A stretch of 64,000 nt of DNA, taken from Amorphus orientalis (GTDB lineage: Bacteria > Pseudomonadota > Alphaproteobacteria > Rhizobiales > Amorphaceae). The first letter of the stretch is position 1; each line of letters starts with the position of its first letter. A program made the translations under genes and the position numbers. Under the pieces are notes generated by a model. It saw only the letters and a program-made list of their open reading frames with translations. It did no database searches and was not told the origin of the DNA. Below are positions 24,115-33,037 of this stretch, in pieces. The stretch is from the NCBI RefSeq assembly GCF_030814015.1, contig NZ_JAUSUL010000008.1, forward strand, positions 1 through 64,000. Reading direction: 5' to 3'.

Positions 24115-27100
24115 CCAAGATCATCGCGAAGAAACTCAACACCTTCCCCTTCATCGAAGTCATCGAGAGCGGAACTTATGGGGAGGACCCGGTCACCTTT
24201 GACGTCGAGCCGCCTCTTGCCGCGGCGCTGGAGGGGGCTGAGTTCTCCTACAAGCGGAACCAAGCAGCCCTGGTCAACGACCTCCGGGTCGAGGGTTCGG
24301 AGCTGTTCGGCAGTGACATTGTCCCGATTCCGCAGGACGGCATCCGGGTTTTCTCCGACGACGACCGCTTCCTGCTTTTCGGTGGTGACTCCGAGGGCGG
24401 GCCGCTCCTGATGCGACGGGCGGGGCCGACATATATGAGGCGCAACGAGACGATCGAGTTCCCCGGAGTTCTGTCATTCGCGGCCTTCGCCGATCACAGC
24501 CGACTCCTGGCGATGATTGCCACAAACAACCCGGGCACGATCGAGATCCAGATCCGGGATGAGGATGAGAACTTTCGCCCCCACGAGGGGTTGGACGATC
24601 CTATGGAGCTTGATGCGCCGGTCGGCACGGTCGAGGAGTTGTCCTTCACCCCGGACTTTGCGTTCCTTCACTGCCGGACTGACCAGGAGAGCACCCTGTT
24701 CTCCACGGACGAGGACGTCTTTTCCGACGTGGGGTTTCCGTCTACCGGGCGCATCCTTGCTGTGTCCCCGGACTCGCGCTTCTTCGTGGTTGATGACGGG
24801 GACACGACCGACCCGCTAACCGTCTACTTGCGTGATGGGTTGACCTTCACGCCATTCGGAACCCTCCAGTCGTCCGACGGCAACAATCGGAAAGCAACTT
24901 TCGACCCGGAGGGGGACGTCCTAACGGCGACAGCGGGGGGATATCTCCAGATCTACCATCTTTATCCGGAAGATGGCTGGGTGCGTTCGGGTGGTATCGG
25001 CAATCCTGGCGACGTCGCGTTTTCGCGGGACGGCTCGATGATGTACAATCGCCAAGGTCTTTACGGGAAAACGTCCGAAGAAATTCTTCCGTTCGCTGCT
25101 GAGTTCACCATCGTCGACGGTGCATTCTCGCCCGACGGAACTCGGTTCGCCTACAGCACCGGCTCAGAGGCGGGTTTCACGATCGCATCATGGGATGGGG
25201 AAACCCTGACTACGATCCAGCAGTCCCAAACCGCTGTCCCCGGCGCCATGGGTACTCGCTTTGCATGGTCTTCCGACGGGAGTGCCCTGGCGATGGAATC
25301 GCGGCTCCCCGGCGAAGCAAATGACCAGCAAGTCGAAGTGTGGAAGTGGGATGGGAACCTGGAATCTTACATCCAGAACACCCTTCCTTCATCCATTGTA
25401 GGCGGAGGGGGTACGTTCGACTGGTTGTCATGGTACGCCGACGACCGGTTGATCTGTGGCTTTTCAAATGGCGGGGTTACCATACTAAACTTTGATGGGA
25501 GTGTATTTACCCGGCCCTACGATATCTCGTTTGCATTTTTCTCGGGAGAATACATAAAATCTAGGTCCGCCACCTCTGATGGTAAGCTTTTTGTGGCGAC
25601 GAATAAGGCTTGTTACATATTCGAACTTGGCGAGGCGGCTGCCACCCGCCTACCCAACCTTCCAATGCCCACTTGGTTCGACCCATTGGGCCCATCGAGC
25701 CAGATCGGCGCAGTCGCTCCTTCTTATGATCGTTCGCGAGTGCTCGTTAACTTCGGATCAACGGGCAGCACGCCTTATCTCGTACTGATGGTGCCAAGTG
25801 GATCGACATATAGCATCGTTGACGAGCGATTTGGCGATGTCTCATCAGCACCGGTTGACGGCAACCTGGTCACATTCTCCCCCGGGGGAGATCGAGTCTT
25901 AGTAGATACCTACTACGAGTTAGAGTTATTCTCGCTCGTCGGTGACACCCTGGAGCTGGAAGGTCGCATTTCACTCATCGGCGTCCCTGGCGCGACCCCC
26001 GGTTCAATTTCGGGGTTGGACTTCGTCAGTGGAGCGCTCCGCGTCGATGGTGGCTTCTACAAAGCCAGTGATCCCTACACCCTCTACAGCTACGCCTTCC
26101 TTAGCGGCCCGGGCGTTGGTGGCGCGGCAAACGATGGCTTCTCTCCGAACGGTGAGATAGTCCACACGACCGGCGAGCATCGGGCCGTCGACGATCTGGG
26201 AACACCGCTGACCCACCTCTCCTTCGAGCACACCTACCCCGCTGATCAGGTCACCGACGTCCAGTACAGCAACTCAGGCAACCACGTCCTCTGGGAGAAC
26301 CCGGACGGGGTTGCCCTCGCCGTTCGAAGGCCCGACGACACCTTCATTGAGGTCGAACGGCTGACCGGAACCTTCGTTACGGTCTACGAGATTGATCGCG
26401 AGGACTATGTCCTCCGCGAAAAGGGCTACGAGGTGCATGCGGAGGGGGCGGTAGTCACCGACATGGTCTTCTCACAGAGCCCAGTGGCCTTCTCCTATTT
26501 CGTTTCCGATGAGGGGCGGCAGGTCTACAACACCGCCTTGGAAGACGCCTACTTCTTCAAGGGAACCGAGTATGACGAGGACATGCTCGCGTCGTTCTTG
26601 GCCTTCTCACCAAGTGAAAGTCACTTTGCAGCAACCTATCAACGGGATGACGGTGGTCATTACGTCGTCCTCTACAAGTTCATGGACGGCGATCTGAACT
26701 ACGAGGAGACCGACCGGAAGACGGTCGAGTTTGGGCCGGTCGATTTCTCAGGGTGTGCCTCGATCGTCGTTGCCCACGGCGGCGAACAACCATTCTCGGT
26801 ATTCGACGTCGACCTTGAAACGGACACCCTGATCGAGAAAGAGATCCCGCAGATTGATTGGGAAACCGAGGGTCTAATCCTCGATGTCAAATTCGCTGAT
26901 TGCGACAACCTCGTGCTCCTCACTGAGGATGAGGTCATCAACTATGAGAGCGACGGCGAGACTGGGGACTGGGCCATCACCGATGAAGTCGACCGGGACG
27001 ACCGGGGTGGCGATCGCCTCGATCAATACGAGGGTGACGACAACTTCTATGTCCGCCCCGGGGAACCCGGTGGAGGTGGCGGCCCTGGCGATGGTGGTGG

Positions 27101-27185
27101 CGGAGGCTACGGATGGGACGGGGGCGTTCTCACCCCGAGGACCTACATCCCCTACGTCGCCGTGAACGTCTTCTATCGGGAGTAG
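24111..27185 (+). CDS. Large tail fibre with WD40-like propeller repeats
   Basis: 1024 aa. Repeated blades of the type AxSPDxxxF/L are visible throughout (ILAVSPDSRFFVVDDG, VDGAFSPDGTRFAYSTGSE, RFAWSSDGSALAMES, LVTFSPGGDRVLVDT, FLAFSPSESHFAATYQ), i.e. one or two beta-propellers. A Gly-rich linker near 980-1000 (PGEPGGGGGPGDGGGGG) leads to a short conserved tail TYIPYVAVNVFYRE that could dock the fibre. The gene sits in the receptor-binding cassette; host recognition is inferred. An exact AAAGTCACTTT lies in the codons for ESHF at 26617-26627. Confidence 0.7.
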   Translation: MTKIIAKKLNTFPFIEVIESGTYGEDPVTFDVEPPLAAALEGAEFSYKRNQAALVNDLRVEGSELFGSDIVPIPQDGIRVFSDDDRFLLFGGDSEGGPLLMRRAGPTYMRRNETIEFPGVLSFAAFADHSRLLAMIATNNPGTIEIQIRDEDENFRPHEGLDDPMELDAPVGTVEELSFTPDFAFLHCRTDQESTLFSTDEDVFSDVGFPSTGRILAVSPDSRFFVVDDGDTTDPLTVYLRDGLTFTPFGTLQSSDGNNRKATFDPEGDVLTATAGGYLQIYHLYPEDGWVRSGGIGNPGDVAFSRDGSMMYNRQGLYGKTSEEILPFAAEFTIVDGAFSPDGTRFAYSTGSEAGFTIASWDGETLTTIQQSQTAVPGAMGTRFAWSSDGSALAMESRLPGEANDQQVEVWKWDGNLESYIQNTLPSSIVGGGGTFDWLSWYADDRLICGFSNGGVTILNFDGSVFTRPYDISFAFFSGEYIKSRSATSDGKLFVATNKACYIFELGEAAATRLPNLPMPTWFDPLGPSSQIGAVAPSYDRSRVLVNFGSTGSTPYLVLMVPSGSTYSIVDERFGDVSSAPVDGNLVTFSPGGDRVLVDTYYELELFSLVGDTLELEGRISLIGVPGATPGSISGLDFVSGALRVDGGFYKASDPYTLYSYAFLSGPGVGGAANDGFSPNGEIVHTTGEHRAVDDLGTPLTHLSFEHTYPADQVTDVQYSNSGNHVLWENPDGVALAVRRPDDTFIEVERLTGTFVTVYEIDREDYVLREKGYEVHAEGAVVTDMVFSQSPVAFSYFVSDEGRQVYNTALEDAYFFKGTEYDEDMLASFLAFSPSESHFAATYQRDDGGHYVVLYKFMDGDLNYEETDRKTVEFGPVDFSGCASIVVAHGGEQPFSVFDVDLETDTLIEKEIPQIDWETEGLILDVKFADCDNLVLLTEDEVINYESDGETGDWAITDEVDRDDRGGDRLDQYEGDDNFYVRPGEPGGGGGPGDGGGGGYGWDGGVLTPRTYIPYVAVNVFYRE
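26617..26627. repeat. AAAGTCACTTT site inside 24-kb fibre gene
   Basis: Exact AAAGTNACTTT in codons ESHF (GAA AGT CAC TTT); AGT is a low-use serine codon among the neighbouring codons. Confidence 0.6.
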
Positions 27186-27199
27186 CCTTGCCAGAATAT

Positions 27200-27234
27200 C
27201 ACGTTTAAAGTAGATATCACCTTATATGTGAACC
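27200..27234 (+). promoter_or_regulatory. Tandem CAC(G/C)T operator/promoter before 27.25-kb gene
   Basis: TATCACGTTTAAAGTA and TATCACCTTATATGTG are 18 bp apart (27200 and 27218), in a 60-bp gap. It splits the fibre cassette into two possible transcription units. Confidence 0.6.
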
Positions 27235-27246
27235 GGAGATCTCCCC

Positions 27247-27678
27247 ATGACTGTCAGCATTGCAGCCGCCGCGGCCATGGCCGCTTGTGACGCCATCAAC
27301 GGCTTTATCGATGCCGGCGCTTCTGCCGGCACCCTGGTCATCTACGAGGGCACCCGCCCCGCATCCGTGGCGACTGCCATTGGCGCGCAGACGGCCCTGG
27401 TCACCCTGACCCTCGGCGACCCGGCGTTTGCCGCTGCCGTCGATACCACTGCCGGTGGGCACGCCACGGCGAACCCGGTGGACCCCGTTCAGGCAGGTGC
27501 CTCTGGTACGGCCCAGTTCTTCCGCATCTTCGACGGCGATGGTGACGCGGTCATCGACGGCGATGTCACCGACACTGCCGGGAACGGCGATCTGAAGCTC
27601 TCCTCGACGGCTGTGGTTGCCGGGATCGACGTCACCGTCGTCTCGCTTACGACCACGATGCCCAAGAGCGCGGCGTAG
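27247..27678 (+). CDS. Conserved small phage structural protein
   Basis: 143 aa, Ala/Thr/Asp-rich and strongly beta. The opening AACDAINGFIDAGASAGTLVIYEGTRPASV resembles small phage proteins beginning with a helix, then I-x-I-Y-x-G-T-x-P, that lie near tail-fibre genes. The remainder (FFRIFDGDGDAVIDGDVTDT) suggests a jelly-roll-like beta fold. Probably a virion or tail-associated protein; exact role unknown. RBS is GGAGATCTCCCC. Confidence 0.6.
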   Translation: MTVSIAAAAAMAACDAINGFIDAGASAGTLVIYEGTRPASVATAIGAQTALVTLTLGDPAFAAAVDTTAGGHATANPVDPVQAGASGTAQFFRIFDGDGDAVIDGDVTDTAGNGDLKLSSTAVVAGIDVTVVSLTTTMPKSAA

Positions 27679-27689
27679 GTTCGTCTGAT

Positions 27690-29159
27690 ATGGCGCAGGG
27701 GAACCCACAGCTCGCCACCTGGAGCATTGACGAAGTCGTTCGGCTCTATGAGATATCGAATGACGTCTTCGTCCAAATCGACTCCCGGGGTGGCTTCGCA
27801 AACAATGCGTCAAGCCCTGCGCCGTACCTCCGCTTTGTGAATGACAGCGAGCATCTTCTTGTCAGGGCTGGGACGTATTCTTCGGCCGCGACGATCCGGA
27901 CGCTTGCGCTTCCCTACGTCAGCGACCCGATTATCTCCACGCAGAACCGGCCCGCGGCGTCTGCCAATATCCTGGCTGGCGGCTCCGATCTCTTCAACGC
28001 AGCCGACGGGGATTACATCTTCATGTCCCCGGACGATGACCCTCGGTCCCGAGCCGCCCAGACGATAGTCGACTCGGACGGCCAGCTTATCCTTGGGGGT
28101 GACGTCGGCTACCCGGCCCCAACGGAACTCACGGCGGCCGCGATTTCCCCTGACGGCAAGCTCCTCGTCGGTGCTCAGGCGATTGGCACCCGATCCAATG
28201 TCTGGGTCCGCCACAGCTATCATGAGGATGGCCACCCGATTTATGGGGACCCCCAGGCAGGAGACCTCCAGCCGGCGTATGAGCTTGAGGTGCGCGCGCC
28301 GATCGACGGGCTGGCCTGGGCTTCGAACGGTGACTTCATGTTCGGTGTGGGCGGTGATGGCTACATCCAAGGCTACCGCCGCGTCGATGACAACCTGATC
28401 CTGGAATGGGTCCATCAGACGACGCGCGGAGCGCCCACAGCGATCGTGGCATCGCCCGACTCCCGAACGATTGCGATTTCCTTTGAGGAGGAGGGGGTTT
28501 TCTCCACCGTCCTCTATGAGCGCACCGGCCCCTACCTCGCTGAAGAGCAGGTCCTATCGGGTATTGGTCAGGCGCTCACCTTCAGCGGTGGCGGCACCTA
28601 CCTCATCGACGCCATCTCGCGCGTCGCCTTCAAGCGCCAACCCGACCTGTCCTTCGCTCTTCTCTCTGGCGCCATGGACAACGTCGCCAGCGGTGTTCGG
28701 TCACAGGCTGTCAGCAGCCACGTTTTGAACCTCTCGGGCCGGGCTCATCTCTATCGGGGTGCTGTCGGCTCTGTTGCGCTGCGCGAAGTTGACCTCAGCA
28801 ACACCCGCTTGACGCTCCTCTCCGAGGCCGCGGAGTTCAACCCGGATGACGCATCGATCGGCGACGTCACCTCCGAGGGGGCGTTCGAGGTCACAGACGC
28901 GGGCTGGCCCGCTGGAGGCAAGGTTCTGACCGGCGTCCAGTTCGCCCCTCTGACCGGCGGTCTGGCGTCGCTGACCGCCGATCCCTGCACGCACATCGCA
29001 GTGGAAGAGGCGCTGAGTCACCGACACGTCGTGATCTACGACGCGACCGATCAGACGCCGATCGTCTTCGTCGAGTTTCCGGTCGATTACACCACACCGG
29101 AAGGCGCCGAACTCAGGTTGACGTTCGAGTACGATTCACTCCTGATCTTCTCAACTTAG
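27690..29159 (+). CDS. Tail fibre-like protein with propeller repeats
   Basis: 489 aa. Propeller-like blades occur as GDYIFMSPDDDPRS, AAISPDGKLLVGAQA, DGLAWASNGDFMFGVGGD, IVASPDSRTIAISFEEEG. About 330 N-terminal residues form these blades; the last 120 are a separate beta region. It is the second of three adjacent propeller genes (24.1, 27.7 and 29.2 kb), suggesting alternative or layered receptor-binding parts. No strong RBS precedes ATG 27690, so translation may depend on coupling to the upstream gene. Confidence 0.6.
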   Translation: MAQGNPQLATWSIDEVVRLYEISNDVFVQIDSRGGFANNASSPAPYLRFVNDSEHLLVRAGTYSSAATIRTLALPYVSDPIISTQNRPAASANILAGGSDLFNAADGDYIFMSPDDDPRSRAAQTIVDSDGQLILGGDVGYPAPTELTAAAISPDGKLLVGAQAIGTRSNVWVRHSYHEDGHPIYGDPQAGDLQPAYELEVRAPIDGLAWASNGDFMFGVGGDGYIQGYRRVDDNLILEWVHQTTRGAPTAIVASPDSRTIAISFEEEGVFSTVLYERTGPYLAEEQVLSGIGQALTFSGGGTYLIDAISRVAFKRQPDLSFALLSGAMDNVASGVRSQAVSSHVLNLSGRAHLYRGAVGSVALREVDLSNTRLTLLSEAAEFNPDDASIGDVTSEGAFEVTDAGWPAGGKVLTGVQFAPLTGGLASLTADPCTHIAVEEALSHRHVVIYDATDQTPIVFVEFPVDYTTPEGAELRLTFEYDSLLIFST

Positions 29160-29167
29160 GAGGGGCA

Positions 29168-31363
29168 GTGATCTTCGAGCGCATCCCTCTCAGCGGCGCA
29201 TCGTCGGACAACGTCAACGACGTTTCCATCACACCAGATGGCACGCACCTTTCGACGGCGGTCAGCGTCACTTCGGCGGGGCAACACGTCCAGGCGTTCA
29301 CCCTGTCCAACGCCGAGTTCAACCGGTCCCTTTCTTTCACCTCCTCCCTCTCTGGGGACTACGGCTACTCAGCTCGGATTCATCCCGGCGGAGATTTTCT
29401 GTACGCAGGCATCGGATCGAACCTCGTCATCTATGAGCGGGACGGCGGCACCTACTCCATCTTACGCTTCAACACCTCTGCCGCAGGTCTTCCCCGCAGG
29501 GTCGCTGTGAGCCCGGATGACCTCCATATTGCTGTCGCAACGAACACATCGGGCGGGGGCCTTTACCTACTTAAGAAGAACGGTAGCTCGTTCAGTCAAA
29601 TCCCGATGTCTGCGGGTGATAAGCCCGGAACAACCGCCTACTACGTTGCCTATTCACCTGATGGTCAGTATCTGGCCGTCGGATACAATGGTGGCAGCAA
29701 TCTCATTGTCTACCGCAGATCCGGGGACACCTATACGCGACTTCCCGCCCCTGACGTCGCCCCGACATCATACTGCCACCATCTGAACTGGTCCCCTGAT
29801 AGCAGTCATCTGGCGGCCTCGTTCTCGGTTGATCCGGGCCTTCACGTATATGAGGTGACCCCCTCGGCGGTCACCCTTGTCGCAGCACGCGATGTGAGCG
29901 GGTCACCGCCGAGGGTAGAAGCCAGTTTCTTCCTGTCGATCGACTCGCTCCTGGTCCTCTATGGCGGGGGTGATCCCAGTCCCCTATTCAACTTCGACGG
30001 TTCCACACTCTCATTCAATCAGGACGTCGATTTTGGTGGATACGATGTTGGCCAAGGCCGGGCCGACATCACGGAAGATCGCAAGACAATCGCAATGGCG
30101 AACGGGTTTCCGACGGACTCTATCGCGGTCTTTCGAAGCCCGAAATCCTCTGGTGCGCTCAGCTATCCAACATTCACCCTAGACGCAGAAGTCGACCTCC
30201 TTCCGATTGAGGTCTCCGGTGAGGTGACCTTCCCGTCGGCCGCGACGAACTTCGCCCTGTCGACGGATCAAACCCCTCCTCCCATTCTTCCCCCGGTAGA
30301 GGTCCAGGCCGCCTATCTCACGGTCGAGTCCATGGGAATGAGCCTGGACCAGGGTCCCCCGGCGAATCCGTATCTGTACGCCTGGACGACGTTCCCCGCC
30401 CTGACGGCCGCGGCGGAAGCCAGACTTGGCAATAAGATCCAGAGCGAAGTCATCTTCCCGCGACTCCAGAGCGACGGCTCCCTCGAATGGGACCTCCTGC
30501 TGAGCGGTGGGGCTAGTCTCCCCCGCTTCAAAGCGGAGGGCGAGGCCGAGGCGCGCATCGTCACAGTTGATGCGAAAGTAACTTTCCCCGTCCTCTCGGC
30601 AGCCGGTGAGGCGCTGGTCCCGAACGGTGGTGCAGTCGAGCTTTCCTTCCCGACGTTTGAGGCAGATGGTGAGGTTGGCGTTCCGATCGTCATTGAAGGA
30701 GAAGGGGGCTTCCAGGCGTTCTCGGTCGAAGGCTCGGTGAACGTGCCTCTGGGGGCCTTCGTCGAACTCAATTTCCCCGGTTTGTCCGTCGGCAGTCTAG
30801 GGGGTTACCCCATTGAAGGTGCCGGGGCGCTCGATGCGCCTCCGTTCCACCTCCGGGGTGAGATCGAGGTTCACATCCCCGACGACTACACTGTCCGGTC
30901 GGCGGCGCGGTTCCCTCAATTCCAGATCCTCGGCGAGGGGCTTGCCCCCCCTGGCGGACCTGCGGAGATTCGCTTCCCCTTGTTCGCTGCTCAGGGGGAG
31001 GTGAATGTCCCGCTCGCTGCCATTGCCGCGGTCACATTGCCGACCTTCGGGTTCGACGCTTTCCTGTCTGTCCCCTATCGCATCGACGCGAATGGCCGCT
31101 TTCCCGCCCTGGTGATCGACGGCCTTGCTGGGCACCCCGTTCAAATCATGGGGCCGATCTCGCTCCCAGCGTTCCGCGCATCGGGGAAGCTCAACTATCG
31201 CGATCACATCACCATGGACGCAACTTTCCCTGCATTCCGAGTTAGGGGGCGGGACTATCAATCACTCAGCCTCGGCGGGGTGGCCCTTGGGTTGACCGAT
31301 CGCGGTGTCACCATTGGATCGGGCGTGACCCTCTGGGGCACCCCAAGTTTGAGGATTGGATAA
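29168..31363 (+). CDS. Tail fibre-like protein: propeller head plus repetitive beta shaft
   Basis: 731 aa from GTG 29168 behind AGGAGG. Residues 1-330 have propeller blades (DVSITPDGTHLSTAVS, RVAVSPDDLHIAVATN, YVAYSPDGQYLAVGYN, HLNWSPDSSHLAASFS). Residues about 330-690 are tandem units of roughly 22-28 residues with the pattern FPxFxAxGExxVPxxxxxxxxxF, which suggests a beta-solenoid or stacked shaft. An exact AAAGTAACTTT lies at 30575-30585 within one unit (codons KVTF). No close named family is recognised. Confidence 0.65.
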   Translation: MIFERIPLSGASSDNVNDVSITPDGTHLSTAVSVTSAGQHVQAFTLSNAEFNRSLSFTSSLSGDYGYSARIHPGGDFLYAGIGSNLVIYERDGGTYSILRFNTSAAGLPRRVAVSPDDLHIAVATNTSGGGLYLLKKNGSSFSQIPMSAGDKPGTTAYYVAYSPDGQYLAVGYNGGSNLIVYRRSGDTYTRLPAPDVAPTSYCHHLNWSPDSSHLAASFSVDPGLHVYEVTPSAVTLVAARDVSGSPPRVEASFFLSIDSLLVLYGGGDPSPLFNFDGSTLSFNQDVDFGGYDVGQGRADITEDRKTIAMANGFPTDSIAVFRSPKSSGALSYPTFTLDAEVDLLPIEVSGEVTFPSAATNFALSTDQTPPPILPPVEVQAAYLTVESMGMSLDQGPPANPYLYAWTTFPALTAAAEARLGNKIQSEVIFPRLQSDGSLEWDLLLSGGASLPRFKAEGEAEARIVTVDAKVTFPVLSAAGEALVPNGGAVELSFPTFEADGEVGVPIVIEGEGGFQAFSVEGSVNVPLGAFVELNFPGLSVGSLGGYPIEGAGALDAPPFHLRGEIEVHIPDDYTVRSAARFPQFQILGEGLAPPGGPAEIRFPLFAAQGEVNVPLAAIAAVTLPTFGFDAFLSVPYRIDANGRFPALVIDGLAGHPVQIMGPISLPAFRASGKLNYRDHITMDATFPAFRVRGRDYQSLSLGGVALGLTDRGVTIGSGVTLWGTPSLRIG
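30575..30585. repeat. AAAGTAACTTT site inside 29-kb fibre gene
   Basis: Exact AAAGTNACTTT, codons KVTF, within a GAAAGTAACTTTC 13-mer palindrome. Confidence 0.6.
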
Positions 31364-31638
31364 TGGCAAGCACCGATCAGATCACATTGCGGAACACCGA
31401 ATGGACCCGCGTCGGGCAAGGCGCCACCACGGTCGCAATCCAAATGGTCAGCAACGGACAGATCCGTGTCCACGTCGGCGACTCAGAGCCCCAGCTCTCT
31501 GCCGCGGGTCTTATCATCGGGAGCGACGTCGACGAGTTGCCGCTGACGTTTACCGCCTCGAACCTCCCCGAAAATGCCGGGGTTTGGGTGCGCGCCATGA
31601 GCGCGGACACCCTCGATATAACGGCATTGGCTTATTGA
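31363..31638 (+). CDS. Small conserved phage protein near fibre genes
   Basis: 91 aa, TAATG overlap with the fibre gene. ITLRNTEWTRVGQGATTVAIQMVSNGQIRVHVGDSEP matches a small beta-barrel-like phage protein pattern in which T-x-W-T-x-V-G and a VHVG-like strand are conserved. It probably belongs to the virion tip; function unknown. Confidence 0.6.
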   Translation: MASTDQITLRNTEWTRVGQGATTVAIQMVSNGQIRVHVGDSEPQLSAAGLIIGSDVDELPLTFTASNLPENAGVWVRAMSADTLDITALAY

Positions 31639-31670
31639 GGATTTTGCGACGGCAAGCCGTTGAAATCGGG

Positions 31671-31726
31671 GCTCTCCAGTAGTAGTGTGCAAATCACTTT
31701 ATAAGTGTATTTCACTTCTGGAGAGC
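31671..31726 (+). promoter_or_regulatory. Endolysin leader: operator box inside a stem that pairs with the RBS
   Basis: GCTCTCCAG (31671-31679) is the exact complement of CTGGAGAGC (31718-31726), which contains the endolysin Shine-Dalgarno GGAG. Between the arms lies the CACTTTATAAGTG box (31695-31707), itself a hairpin, and a second CACTT at 31713, 18 bp from the first. If the transcript starts upstream of 31671, the RBS would be hidden in a nested stem. Confidence 0.55.
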
Positions 31727-31732
31727 GGGAAA

Positions 31733-32584
31733 ATGACCCAGTCGAACTTCTCGAATGCCCTCGCTAAGGTCCTCGTCCATGAGGGCGGCAAGGCAGACCA
31801 CCCGAATGATCCCGGTGGCCGCACCAACCAGGGCATCACGCAGCGCACCTATGACGCCTATCGCTCGCGCTTGGGCCTCGGAAAACGGGATGTCTGGAAC
31901 ATCACCAACGGCGAGCGCGACGCCATCTACCGGCGCCAATACTGGAATGTCATTCACGGCGATGAGCTTCCGCCGGGCGTCGCCTACGTCGTCTTCGACG
32001 GCGCCGTGAACTCGGGACCGTCCCGCTCCGTGAAGTGGCTCCAGCGTGCCCTGGGATCGGCTTACACGGGTCGCGTGGATGGCCTCATTGGGATCATGAC
32101 CATGGACGCCCTCCGGGCGGTCAATGATCACGACCTCCTCATTGTCAAGATCCTCCAGCTCCGCAGGGCCTTTCTGAAAGCCCTTTCGACCTGGAAATAT
32201 TTCGGCCGCGGTTGGACCGCTCGCGTCAATGATGTGCGCGCAACCGGTCAGGCGTGGGCTCGGGGCTCGGTCGGCCCGGCCATCCACTGGCATGAGGGCG
32301 GCAGCGCCAAGGCCGAAATCGAAGACGCCAAGAAAGCACCGCCGACGGGCGTCGCAGACGCGCTCATTGGCGGGGGCCTTGGTGCCGGTGGTGGCGCCCA
32401 AGCGATCGCGGAGGCCAAAACCACGCTTGTCCCCCTGGCGGGCGACGGCGGCCTCGTGGACTCGATCCTGGTCGGCCTGACGATCGCGGGCATCGCATTC
32501 ACCCTCGGCGGCATCGCCTATCGGATCTGGGCGAAGCGCAAGCAGGCGGCTCTTGAGGAGTCGCTCGATGTGGCGACGGCATGA
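31733..32584 (+). CDS. Endolysin, GH108 muramidase with C-terminal membrane segment
   Basis: 283 aa. VLVHEGGKADHPNDPGGRTNQGIT is the GH108 (ZliS-type) catalytic motif with the active Glu in HEGG. Residues about 85-170 match the companion peptidoglycan-binding domain 3 (WLQRALGSAYTGRVDGLIGIMTMDAL). A linker Gly/Ala-rich region leads to one transmembrane helix near 245-268 (SILVGLTIAGIAFTLGGIAYRIW), so the enzyme is probably membrane anchored, unlike lambda R. ATG 31733 follows GGAGAGCGGG. Confidence 0.9.
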   Translation: MTQSNFSNALAKVLVHEGGKADHPNDPGGRTNQGITQRTYDAYRSRLGLGKRDVWNITNGERDAIYRRQYWNVIHGDELPPGVAYVVFDGAVNSGPSRSVKWLQRALGSAYTGRVDGLIGIMTMDALRAVNDHDLLIVKILQLRRAFLKALSTWKYFGRGWTARVNDVRATGQAWARGSVGPAIHWHEGGSAKAEIEDAKKAPPTGVADALIGGGLGAGGGAQAIAEAKTTLVPLAGDGGLVDSILVGLTIAGIAFTLGGIAYRIWAKRKQAALEESLDVATA

Positions 32585-32877
32585 CCGATTGGTTCAACAA
32601 CTCGATCCCCTGGTGGACCCTGGCAATTGGCGGCGGAGCCCTCACCGTCGTCGCCTGGGTCTACCTAGGGCGTAAAGCGGCGACTGCATTAGCAGTCGCC
32701 GTCTTTCTAGCGGTCGTCGATCGCCGAGCCCGGCAGGCTGGCTGGGAAGCCCGGGACGACCTTCAAAAGCGACGGGAAGAGGATTTCGTCGATGACTATC
32801 GCGACCACGAGAAGCGTTCCCGCGCTCGTTCTGAGTCTGAGCTTGATCGCCGCAACAATCGCTGGCTGCGCGACTGA
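32581..32877 (+). CDS. Inner-membrane spanin (Rz-like)
   Basis: 98 aa, overlapping the endolysin stop by ATGA. Two hydrophobic stretches (WTLAIGGGALTVVAWVYL and ATALAVAVFLAVV) are followed by a charged helical tail (RREEDFVDDYRDHEKRSRARSESEL). A lipoprotein gene begins inside it in another frame, as Rz1 does in Rz. It would link inner and outer membranes in the last lysis step. Confidence 0.65.
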   Translation: MTDWFNNSIPWWTLAIGGGALTVVAWVYLGRKAATALAVAVFLAVVDRRARQAGWEARDDLQKRREEDFVDDYRDHEKRSRARSESELDRRNNRWLRD

Positions 32878-33037
32878 TCCCGATGCGGGCTCCAACGCGT
32901 GGTGCCAGACAAACCAGCCCATGCGGCCGACGGCGGCCGAGTACGGGGCGTTCAGCCTAGCTCGAAAGATCGAGATGGATTCCCACAACAGCTTTGGCAC
33001 CAAATGGTGTGGCTGGTCTCCGAAAGGAGGGTACTGA
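32792..33037 (+). CDS. Outer-membrane spanin lipoprotein (Rz1-like)
   Basis: 81 aa. A signal peptide ends in a lipobox (LSLSLIAATIAGC) with Cys at about residue 26. The mature part (WCQTNQPMRPTAAEYGAFSLARKIEMDSHNSFGTKWCGW) resembles the short lipoproteins encoded next to phage endolysins in which C-x-x-x-x-P-x-R-P and a final W-C-G-W are conserved. The start lies within the Rz-like gene in the +1 frame. The outer membrane is its expected site. Confidence 0.75.
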   Translation: MTIATTRSVPALVLSLSLIAATIAGCATDPDAGSNAWCQTNQPMRPTAAEYGAFSLARKIEMDSHNSFGTKWCGWSPKGGY

